Below are positions 30,950 to 37,547 of a stretch of DNA of 37,547 nucleotides, one piece after another (positions within the stretch are counted from its first letter, which is position 1; every line of letters begins with the position of its first letter). The notes under the pieces were generated by a model. The model was not told the origin of the DNA and searched no databases. It worked only from the letters and a program-made list of their open reading frames with translations. The DNA comes from an uncultured Candidatus Melainabacteria bacterium (lineage in GTDB: Bacteria; Cyanobacteriota; Vampirovibrionia; Gastranaerophilales; Gastranaerophilaceae), in contig CAKVND010000015.1 in NCBI GenBank assembly GCA_934777245.1, positions 1 through 37,547 on the forward strand. Direction: 5' to 3'. The position numbers were made by a program, and so were the translations under genes.

Positions 30950-31705
30950 ATGTTTTTGAGTGAGTTTGATAATTTTGTATCAACACTTGGAAACATTGCG
31001 CTTTTTGGTTTAGAGTTATTCAAAGGACTTAAATCGTTTCCAACAACTATAAAAGCTATTATTGAGCAATCTGCTCGTTTTGGCGTGTCTTCACTTCCTA
31101 TAACTTTGTCAATTGTTGGCATGACATCAATCATTATTGCAATGCAGGTTGCAGGAGAAATGGTTAAACAAGGTGCAGGAAATTATGTTGGAATGCTTGT
31201 TGCAATTCTTATGGTTAGAGAAGAAGGAGTTATTATGGCTGGTTTTGCGATAATTTCTATGATAGGCTCTTCAATGGCTTCTGAAATTGCTACAATGAAA
31301 GTTACCGAACAGATTGATGCAATACGAGTTTTAAAGGTAAACCCCGTTCATTATCTATTCACACCAAGAATTATTGCAGGTACTTTAATGATGCCTTTGG
31401 TAGTTATTGTTGCTTCGGTTTTTGGTGTATTAGGCGGAGCAGTTGCTTCAAACTTAGCATCAGGGCTAACTTACAAAGCTTATTTTGACTCAGTTTGGTT
31501 CGGATTAAATATGCACGACTTAAACGTATGTTTGCTAAAATCAATATCGTTTGGTTTTGTAATTACATTAATAAGTTGTTCATGCGGAATGGAAGCGCGA
31601 GATGGAGCAAAAGGAGTTGGTATTGCGACAACAAAAGCGGTCGTTTGGTCGTTTGTAGCAATAGTAATTCTTGACTTAATCTTCGCTGCGATGTTCTTTT
31701 ATTAA
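30950..31705 (+). CDS. mlaE: MlaE-type ABC transporter permease
   Basis: The membrane part of an MCE lipid transporter that moves phospholipids between the inner and outer membranes. I prefer the ATG at 30950 (MFLSEFDNFV), since the frame's earlier start at 30881 lies within the promoter and operator. The product is then 251 residues, the usual MlaE length, with about five to six membrane helices. The family stretch LMVREEGVIMAGFAIISMIGSSMASEIATMKVTEQIDAI includes the conserved Ala-Glu-containing EIATMKV coupling region. No clear Shine-Dalgarno site is seen. It heads mlaE-mlaF-mlaD, matching the TGD1/TGD3/TGD2 set of Cyanobacteria and chloroplasts. Confidence 0.92.
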   Translation: MFLSEFDNFVSTLGNIALFGLELFKGLKSFPTTIKAIIEQSARFGVSSLPITLSIVGMTSIIIAMQVAGEMVKQGAGNYVGMLVAILMVREEGVIMAGFAIISMIGSSMASEIATMKVTEQIDAIRVLKVNPVHYLFTPRIIAGTLMMPLVVIVASVFGVLGGAVASNLASGLTYKAYFDSVWFGLNMHDLNVCLLKSISFGFVITLISCSCGMEARDGAKGVGIATTKAVVWSFVAIVILDLIFAAMFFY

Positions 31706-31710
31706 ACTCC

Positions 31711-31745
31711 AACCCCCTCACCCCTTGAGGGAGAGGGCGAGGGAT
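31711..31745. repeat. GC-rich REP-like element between mlaE and mlaF
   Basis: CCCTCA (31715-31720) pairs with TGAGGG (31726-31731), followed by GAGAGGGCGAGGG. It is strikingly GC-rich in an AT-rich genome and shares the core GAGGGAGAGGG with the element at 32511. Confidence 0.65.
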
Positions 31746-31774
31746 TTATCCTCCAAAAAGAAAACGAGAAACTT

Positions 31775-32494
31775 ATGGGAATACAAGTAAAAAACTTAGT
31801 AAAAACATTCGACAAAAAAACAATATTAGACAACATCTCTTTTCAAGTAGATGACGGGAAAATATTATCTATAATCGGTTTTAGCGGTTCCGGAAAAAGT
31901 ACGGTGTTAAAACTGATTAGTGGATTAATTGAAAAAGATTCCGGAGAAATCATTACAACAGGCGGTGATATTGCAATGGTGTTCCAATATTCTGCGCTTT
32001 TCGACTCTTTGAATGTTTTTGATAATATATCTTTTGCACTACAAGAAAGAAAAGATTTGCGTGGTAAATACACACGAAAAGAATTAGAAAAAATTGTCGC
32101 TGAAAAACTTGAACTGGTTGGCTTGTCAGGCATTGAAGATAAATATCCGTCTGAACTTTCCGGCGGCATGCAAAAACGTGTAAGCTTTGCGCGTGCCATC
32201 GTTACAGAACCTAAAATTATTTTGTATGATGAGCCTACTGCAGGTTTAGACCCGATTTCATCAACCTTGATTGAAGATTATATCGTAAGATTAAAAAATG
32301 AAACTAACGCAGCATCAATAGTTGTAACACACCAAATGTCAACTATTAAGAGGACAGCCGATTCTGTCTTGATGTTGTATAATGGACATGCGGTTTTTGA
32401 AGGTTCGTCTGAAGAACTTTTACGTGAAGAAACTCCTTACACAAAACAGTTCGTAAACGCAACCATCGAAGGCCCAATGAAAATGAACGCATAG
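31775..32494 (+). CDS. mlaF: MlaF-type ABC transporter ATPase
   Basis: The ATPase that powers the MlaE permease. The 239-residue product has Walker A GFSGSGKST (35-43), Q-loop FQYSALFDSLNVFDN (starting at 70), signature LSGGMQKR (128-135), Walker B with D-loop IILYDEPTAGLDP (148-160) and switch histidine in VVTHQ. LSGGMQKRV and the SALFDSL stretch are typical of the Mla/Ttg2A/TGD3 branch. It lies 69 bp after mlaE with a REP-like element between. Only a weak GAGAAA lies before the ATG, so expression may depend on coupling or be lower than that of mlaD. Confidence 0.95.
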   Translation: MGIQVKNLVKTFDKKTILDNISFQVDDGKILSIIGFSGSGKSTVLKLISGLIEKDSGEIITTGGDIAMVFQYSALFDSLNVFDNISFALQERKDLRGKYTRKELEKIVAEKLELVGLSGIEDKYPSELSGGMQKRVSFARAIVTEPKIILYDEPTAGLDPISSTLIEDYIVRLKNETNAASIVVTHQMSTIKRTADSVLMLYNGHAVFEGSSEELLREETPYTKQFVNATIEGPMKMNA

Positions 32495-32510
32495 GCTAAC
32501 ACACCTCGGT

Positions 32511-32547
32511 TATTCCCTCTCCGAGGGAGAGGGCTAGGGTGAGGGTT
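32511..32547. repeat. GC-rich REP-like element between mlaF and mlaD
   Basis: CCCTCTC (32515-32521) pairs with GAGAGGG (32527-32533), followed by CTAGGGTGAGGG. The pattern of a CCCTCTCC hairpin with a GGGTGAGGG flank resembles short repeats I know from many bacterial genomes. Confidence 0.7.
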
Positions 32548-32627
32548 CTACATTAGCGAGCATACAAAAACTTATTAAAAACATTCAAACAAAGTGCATT
32601 CAGCACAAACCAAAAGGAAAACACAAA

Positions 32628-33983
32628 ATGAAGATGTCACCATCATTTAAAGTAGGAATATTAGCAATCGTAGCCTTAACAATTCTATTGTTTACAATTT
32701 TATGGATTAAAGGACGTTCTTTCTCTTCGGCAGAAAGAATAGAAGTTCAATTTAAAGACGTAAACGGCATGCGTCCGGGCTCAGGGGTACAAATGATGGG
32801 ACTTCGCGTTGGTCAAGTTGAAGAAATTACTCCGGTTGTAAATGGTGATTCGAGTTATGTAAGAATGAAATTCGTTATTACAGAACCGGGGATTACTATT
32901 CCAAAAGCTTCTATGCTTTCAATTCAACAATCCGGTTTAATTGGCGAACAATTTTTAGAAATCACACCTCCAAGAACTCGTTCTGTATACATTCCTGTTA
33001 TCAGCAATGAGTTATTATCAAATGGAACCGAAGTTGAAATCAAACTTGATGACAAATTCTATAATGTTGGTACTGTGAAAAAATCTCAAATCATGACATC
33101 AAAACTTGTGCCTTACGAATTGAAAGATTTTGTAAAAACTAATTACGCATATAAAGTTGACTATGTCGTAAATCTTCCGGGGCTTATATTACCACATTTT
33201 ATGACAGGTCAAATTGTTAATATAAATGGTGAAAGAAAATTAAGAATTGCACCTTTAGATAATACCGCAATTCCATATCCGCAACAGACATCGCCATATA
33301 CAATAATTGAACCGATGAGAATTGCCGATTTTATGGATTTACAATATAAAGCAGCCGAATCCTTGACTGAAACAAACAGAATTGTAAACGAACTGTTAAA
33401 TGATTCCATGATTGCAGAAATCAGACAATCTGTAACAAACTTCAAAGTTTTAACGGCTCAAGCTACGACAACTTTAGCTAAAACCGAAAAACTTATTGAA
33501 ACATCTAAAAATGATATTGATGCAATTCTTTGGATGATGAGTGATGTTTCTAACAACTTCAACAAATTGGCAACAAATATTAACGGCATTATCGGGGATG
33601 AAAAATTCAAGCCTATGATGTACGATACAGCGGATGCAATTTCTAATTTATCAAAACAACTAACACCAATCATTGGTTCTGTTGATGCTAAAGAATTTGC
33701 AGAAGATTTGAATGCTGTAATGAAAAACTTAAACGAAATTTCAACTTCCGTTAATCAAATGACTAAAGACGAAAACTTGAAGAAAAAAATTAATACTTCT
33801 ATCGATAACTTAAATATTACAATGTGCGAAGTTTCAAACGCGCTAGAAACAATTAACGGAGAAGATGGAGATAAAGAAGGCTTGAAACAAATTATGGAAG
33901 ATACTTCTTCTACTGTTTCTAATTTGAAAAAATTCTCAGAAAAATTGAATAAGAGATTTTTGTTATTCAGATTAATGTTCTAA
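32628..33983 (+). CDS. mlaD: MCE-domain lipid transport protein MlaD-like
   Basis: The substrate-binding, membrane-anchored part of the MCE transporter. After MKMSPSFK, one membrane helix (about 8-27) is followed by the MCE domain (about 38-115) with VQFKDVNGMRPGSGVQMMGLRVGQV and later SGLIGEQFLEI. The remaining 330 residues are long, helical and Asn/Ser-rich (repeated SNNFNKLATN, MKNLNEISTSVNQM), forming the helical tunnel typical of cyanobacterial and TGD2-like members. At 451 residues it is much longer than E. coli MlaD (183). AAAGGAA lies about 9-10 bases before the ATG. It is the last gene of the unit, closed by a large two-way terminator. Confidence 0.92.
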   Translation: MKMSPSFKVGILAIVALTILLFTILWIKGRSFSSAERIEVQFKDVNGMRPGSGVQMMGLRVGQVEEITPVVNGDSSYVRMKFVITEPGITIPKASMLSIQQSGLIGEQFLEITPPRTRSVYIPVISNELLSNGTEVEIKLDDKFYNVGTVKKSQIMTSKLVPYELKDFVKTNYAYKVDYVVNLPGLILPHFMTGQIVNINGERKLRIAPLDNTAIPYPQQTSPYTIIEPMRIADFMDLQYKAAESLTETNRIVNELLNDSMIAEIRQSVTNFKVLTAQATTTLAKTEKLIETSKNDIDAILWMMSDVSNNFNKLATNINGIIGDEKFKPMMYDTADAISNLSKQLTPIIGSVDAKEFAEDLNAVMKNLNEISTSVNQMTKDENLKKKINTSIDNLNITMCEVSNALETINGEDGDKEGLKQIMEDTSSTVSNLKKFSEKLNKRFLLFRLMF

Positions 33984-34000
33984 AAAAAAAACAACAATAA

Positions 34001-34051
34001 ATGTTAGTAAAAAAGAGAGCAATAAAACACTTGCTCTCGTTTTACTAACAT
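34001..34051. terminator. Bidirectional terminator between mlaD and miaB
   Basis: An arm of about 21 bases at 34001-34022 pairs with 34031-34051 with one interruption, around an 8-nt loop. On the minus strand a run of ten T follows at 33991-33982. Confidence 0.85.
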
Positions 34052-34082
34052 ATTATACTTTACAAATTTTTGTTGACAAAAA

Positions 34083-35393
34083 TTATATCAATTCGCCATT
34101 CAAATACCAAGTTCTTGCTCTGGTTATTTTTGCTGTTACAAATTCGCCAGTGATATCTTTATCATACGGAATGTGGACGATTTTATTATTACGGGTTCTA
34201 CCGGTAATAACGTTTTTACCGTTTCTTGTTTCAAATTTTTCAATCAAAACTTCCAATTCGCGTCCAACATATTTTTGATTAGATTTCAAGCAGCATTCGC
34301 GGTTATGTTCATTCAAACGCGCAAGTCTATCGGTCTTAACATCTTCCGGTACGTACAAATCAACCCATTTCGCTGCTACAGTTCTTTCTCTTGGAGAATA
34401 AGCTGCCGTATTTGAATAATCCAATTCCAATTCAGTCATAGCCTTCAAAGTATTTTGGAATTGTTCTTCCGTTTCTCCCGGAAAACCTGCAATAAAATCA
34501 CTTGTAATTGTTACATCAGGAATTCGGCTTCTTAAATTATCGCAAATCTTTTTATAAGTTGCATAATCGTATCTGCGGTTCATTTTCTTTAAAATATAAT
34601 CATCGCCGGATTGCATTGGAATATGGAAATATTCACAAACCTTATCAAGCTCAATCACAGTATCTATAAGTTCTTCCGTGATATCTGTCGGATAAGATGT
34701 TACAAATCTTATTCTAAAATTACCTTCAAGCGCATTAACTTGTCTTAAGAGCCAAGAAAGATTTTGGTGCGGCTCCAGGTCTTTACCATAAGAATCTACA
34801 TTTTGTCCAAGAAGCGTAATCTCTTTAAAGCCTTCTTTTAAAGCCTTCTTAGCTTCATTCAATATCAATTCCGGTTTTCTGGAACGCTCACGACCTCTTG
34901 TATAAGGCACGATACAGTATGTGCAGAAATTGTTACAACCTTCCATAATCGGAATCCACGCATTAATACTTTTTACACGGTTTATTTGAATATCACTTTC
35001 TTCAAACGGTTTTTCTTCTGTAGAAACTACTCTTTCGCCAGCTTCAATACGTTTAACGAGATTTGGTAGCTCATAAAGCCTTTGAGTTCCTAAAACCAAA
35101 TCTACATATGGAGCACGTCTAAACAAATCTTTACCTGCTTGTTGAGCAACACAACCTGCAAATACTATTTTTAAATCAGGATTATTCTTTTTCCACTTAC
35201 CCCAAACGCCAATTGCGCTATAAGCCTTGTCTTCAGAAAGTTGTCTGATTGAGCAAGTGTTGATAATCAACATATCAGCTTCTTTTGGTTCAAGTGTTTG
35301 CGTATAACCACAATACTCCAACATACCAAACATACGTTCAGCATCGGATTTATTCATCTGGCAACCTAATGTCTCTATATATACCTTTTTCAT
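34083..35393 (-). CDS. miaB: tRNA methylthiotransferase MiaB
   Basis: MiaB adds a methylthio group to i6A37 in tRNAs reading UNN codons. The N-terminal MTTase domain carries C11 (ETLGCQMN), C47 (INTCSIR) and C81 (AGCVAQQ), which hold the auxiliary cluster. C153, C157 and C160 in EGCNNFCTYC are the radical SAM cluster, followed by IVPYTRGRERSR. A TRAM domain ends the 436-residue product. QMNKSD near the start is typical of MiaB rather than MtaB or RimO. It is transcribed away from fliP and convergent with mlaD. Confidence 0.96.
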   Translation of the reverse strand: MKKVYIETLGCQMNKSDAERMFGMLEYCGYTQTLEPKEADMLIINTCSIRQLSEDKAYSAIGVWGKWKKNNPDLKIVFAGCVAQQAGKDLFRRAPYVDLVLGTQRLYELPNLVKRIEAGERVVSTEEKPFEESDIQINRVKSINAWIPIMEGCNNFCTYCIVPYTRGRERSRKPELILNEAKKALKEGFKEITLLGQNVDSYGKDLEPHQNLSWLLRQVNALEGNFRIRFVTSYPTDITEELIDTVIELDKVCEYFHIPMQSGDDYILKKMNRRYDYATYKKICDNLRSRIPDVTITSDFIAGFPGETEEQFQNTLKAMTELELDYSNTAAYSPRERTVAAKWVDLYVPEDVKTDRLARLNEHNRECCLKSNQKYVGRELEVLIEKFETRNGKNVITGRTRNNKIVHIPYDKDITGEFVTAKITRARTWYLNGELI

Positions 35394-35570
35394 TTATTCC
35401 ACCTCTTTATTCTATTGTACAACAAAGTTTTATATTCGCAGGGATAAATTTTACTATAAAACAATTTTTCTTTTCCAAATTAAAACGCAATAAAACTTAA
35501 TGATTTGCCATGACTTAATATAATTTGTTAGCATAATATTGAGGTATAGTCGATTTTTAAGGAAATAATC

Positions 35571-36329
35571 ATGAAGTTTTTAGATATAAAGAAATGGGGA
35601 GGAGCATTTGGGCTGTTTTTGTTTTCAATAATGCCGTCAAATGCTGCTATGACATTTCCGAATATTAATATTGGATTAGGTACAGCGAATACTCCGCAAG
35701 ATTTCACAAACGGTTTGCAAATTCTTATTTGGTTAACTATTTTGACACTTGCGCCAAGTATTTTGATTATGACAACAAGTTTTATAAGACTTGTTGTTGT
35801 ATTGTCGCTTACAAGACAAGCTATTGGCGCAGGTAATCTTCCGCCAAACCAAGTTATTACAAGTTTGGCATTAATTTTAACCTTCTTTATTATGGCGCCA
35901 ACTTTTAATGAAATTAACGAGAAAGCTCTCCAACCTTATATGAACAATCAAATTACTCAACAAGTTGCGCTTGATAGAGGGATTGAGCCTGTTCGTAAAT
36001 TTATGTTTAAACAAACGCATGAAAAAGAATTGGCGTTGTTTGTAAGAATGGCAAAAATAGAAAAGCCTAAAAATAAAGATGATGTTCCGACTTATGTTCT
36101 CTTACCGTCATTTATTTTGAGTGAACTTAAAACAGCTTTTACAATAGGTTTTGTAGTTTATCTACCGTTTTTAGTAATTGATATTGTCGTTTCATCAGTA
36201 CTGGTATCTATGGGTATGATGTTCTTACCGCCAACAATGATTGCGCTGCCGTTTAAGCTGATTATGTTTGTAATGGTCGACGGTTGGTATTTGGTAGTCA
36301 AATCGCTTGTAGAAAGCTTTGTAACCTAG
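35571..36329 (+). CDS. fliP: Flagellar type III export gate protein FliP
   Basis: FliP forms the inner-membrane export gate with FliQ and FliR. The 252-residue product starts with a cleavable signal (about 1-25, ending S-N-A-A) as known for FliP. Conserved stretches include MTTSFIRLVVVLSLTRQAIGAGNLPPNQVI, APTFNEINEKALQPY, LLPSFILSELKTAFTIGF and MGMMFLPPTMIALPFKL. The signal peptide and the QAIGAGNLPPNQV wording point to the flagellar rather than the virulence secretion branch. AAGGAAA precedes the ATG. It starts a same-strand run with fliQ and fliR. Confidence 0.95.
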   Translation: MKFLDIKKWGGAFGLFLFSIMPSNAAMTFPNINIGLGTANTPQDFTNGLQILIWLTILTLAPSILIMTTSFIRLVVVLSLTRQAIGAGNLPPNQVITSLALILTFFIMAPTFNEINEKALQPYMNNQITQQVALDRGIEPVRKFMFKQTHEKELALFVRMAKIEKPKNKDDVPTYVLLPSFILSELKTAFTIGFVVYLPFLVIDIVVSSVLVSMGMMFLPPTMIALPFKLIMFVMVDGWYLVVKSLVESFVT

Positions 36330-36385
36330 AAATGTAAACATATTTCTTTGCAAAAGTCGCCTCTAAAGATGTAGAAAGTAAAACA

Positions 36386-36661
36386 ATGAATCAAGATATA
36401 GTAATAACACTTTTACAAAAAATGTTCATATTAACTTTGGAAATATCAGTTCCAATACTACTTGTTGGTGTAGTTTTGGGTCTTTTGGTAAGTATTTTCC
36501 AAACTGTAACACAAATTCAGGAATCAACTTTGACATTCGTTCCAAAAATTGTCGGTTGTGTGCTTCTGTTGATATTTTTAATGCCTTGGATGATAAGCGT
36601 ATTTATTACGACATTTAATGAATTTATGGATATGATTCCTCAATTAATAGGTGTTGCATAA
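36386..36661 (+). CDS. fliQ: Flagellar type III export gate protein FliQ
   Basis: The 91-residue product has two membrane helices (about 13-38 and 52-74) and the family core GLLVSIFQTVTQIQESTLTFVPKI. This is the normal FliQ length. Its stop TAA shares the final A with the ATG of fliR, so the two are translationally coupled. The gap to fliP is 56 bp with only a weak ribosome binding site. Confidence 0.95.
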   Translation: MNQDIVITLLQKMFILTLEISVPILLVGVVLGLLVSIFQTVTQIQESTLTFVPKIVGCVLLLIFLMPWMISVFITTFNEFMDMIPQLIGVA

Positions 36662-37440
36662 TGTTCAATTTGGATGTGTTGTTTTCAGTAAGCAATATAA
36701 TTCTTTTTATGGCAATTTTTACCAGATTGTCCGGGTTGTTTGCATCTGCTCCACTTTTTTCAACATATCCAATCCCAATGCAAGTGAAAATTTGGTTAGC
36801 GGCTTGTATTGCGTTTATCTTATTTCCAATAGTGCAATATAATACAAGCTTTGTTGTACCAAACTCTGTTCCGGCATTAACACTTATTTTATTTAAAGAA
36901 TTTGTTATAGGTTTTGCAATGGGATATTGTGCAAATATTTTATTCGTGGGGATTGAACTCGGTGTAAATACATTTGCAGTTCAAATGGGCTTGTCTGCTG
37001 ACCAAGCGCTGAACCCGACTTCCGGCGGACAATCACCTGTAATTACGCAAGCTTATACATATTTAGCATCAATGCTATTTTTGGGATTAGGCGCGCATCA
37101 ATGGTTATTTTCTGCAATTTATAACAGTTTTAAATCAATGCCTGTTGGATACGTGTTTACATTTTCCCCTGAACTTATCGGACAAATCGTACATTTGAGC
37201 GGTCAAATTTTTGGAATTGGTTTGAGTATTGCACTACCGATTTTTGGAATTTTATTTATTACAGATATTTTATTAGGTTTTACATCAAAAATGATGCCAC
37301 AAATGAACATTTTTATGGTTTCTATGCCATTAAAAATTTATTTGGGCTTGTTGCTTTCTTTGATGTTCATGCGCCCGATGGCAGAATATATAGGTGTTCT
37401 AATCGAACAGTTCTTAACACAAATTGCCGGCATGTTTTAA
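36661..37440 (+). CDS. fliR: Flagellar type III export gate protein FliR
   Basis: The 259-residue product has about six to seven membrane helices and conserved wording: FTRLSGLFASAPLFS, LFKEFVIGFAMGYCANILFVGIELG, QMGLSADQALNPTSGGQSPVI and SALPIFGILFITDILLGFTSKMMPQMNIFMVSMPLK-like ending (read here as ALPIFGILFITDILLG). It is coupled to fliQ by a 1-base overlap. The usual next gene, flhB, would lie outside the window. Presence of fliPQR implies a flagellar or derived export apparatus, but other flagellar genes are not visible here. Confidence 0.94.
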   Translation: MFNLDVLFSVSNIILFMAIFTRLSGLFASAPLFSTYPIPMQVKIWLAACIAFILFPIVQYNTSFVVPNSVPALTLILFKEFVIGFAMGYCANILFVGIELGVNTFAVQMGLSADQALNPTSGGQSPVITQAYTYLASMLFLGLGAHQWLFSAIYNSFKSMPVGYVFTFSPELIGQIVHLSGQIFGIGLSIALPIFGILFITDILLGFTSKMMPQMNIFMVSMPLKIYLGLLLSLMFMRPMAEYIGVLIEQFLTQIAGMF

Positions 37441-37547
37441 TAATTTTCTAAAAATTAATTTTGTATTTTTTATTAAGTTTTGTAACAAACCTTCTCTCGA
37501 TTGAAATTTACTTTTTTTGAAATACTTTATATATACGTAAGACGAAA
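37441..37547. other. Gap after fliR to the window end
   Basis: AT-rich, with no gene start or clear terminator seen in the 107 bases available. Confidence 0.4.

Noticed and set aside
35571..37440. fliP-fliQ-fliR as part of a virulence type III secretion system
   Set aside because: FliP signal peptide and sequence wording fit the flagellar branch; no secretin, needle or effector genes are present.

Overview
The window reads as a chromosomal segment of a low-GC, double-membraned bacterium. It carries an MlaE-MlaF-MlaD type lipid transporter, the FliP-FliQ-FliR export core, a lipoprotein parvulin, a C-terminal processing protease and many proteins with a short leader of the type M-K-I-x-x-I...N-F-x-G. 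These traits together fit the non-photosynthetic gut sister group of Cyanobacteria (Melainabacteria / Gastranaerophilales). That placement is inference from gene content and style, not from a marker-gene tree.

Left part (1-10940), accessory: a three-module AAA+ protein with an ankyrin-like N-terminus is followed on the same strand by four small or repetitive proteins. Two are near-identical tandem paralogues with two membrane segments, and one of these contains an internal 600-bp duplication. Three of the gaps hold a hairpin with a constant 9-nt loop and compensating stem changes. Facing them on the minus strand is a radical SAM gene followed 12 bp later by an ankyrin-repeat protein. The C-terminal module of that ankyrin protein is homologous to the one in the tandem paralogues, so the two opposing transcription units belong to one family-level system of unknown function. 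Most of these proteins share the N-terminal F-x-G/S leader.

Middle (10941-20960): tRNA-Ser(UGA), ruvA, an acyl-CoA synthetase, an unknown protein, maf, a small unknown protein, a TatD-linked type radical SAM protein, alr and tRNA-Ile(GAU). Then comes a compact locus that I read as a type I toxin-antitoxin system: a 28-residue hydrophobic peptide on the minus strand with a strong, apparently sequestered ribosome binding site, and an antisense RNA of about 92 nt on the plus strand with its own near-consensus promoter and terminator. It is followed by a papain-fold cysteine peptidase candidate and a GNAT-like protein expressed from what looks like a leaderless promoter.

Right part (20961-37547), mostly housekeeping: prsA-like parvulin lipoprotein, recJ and ctpA on the minus strand; a short UvrA-like ATPase, an EamA transporter and a compact Orn/Lys/Arg-decarboxylase-like enzyme on the plus strand; a 670-bp gene-free block full of hairpins; mlaE-mlaF-mlaD with GC-rich REP-like elements in both internal gaps; miaB; and fliP-fliQ-fliR, which continue toward the window end. 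Two promoters (15617 and 30865) carry perfect 12-bp inverted repeats with an 11-nt spacer centred on the -10 box, which suggests repressor operators.
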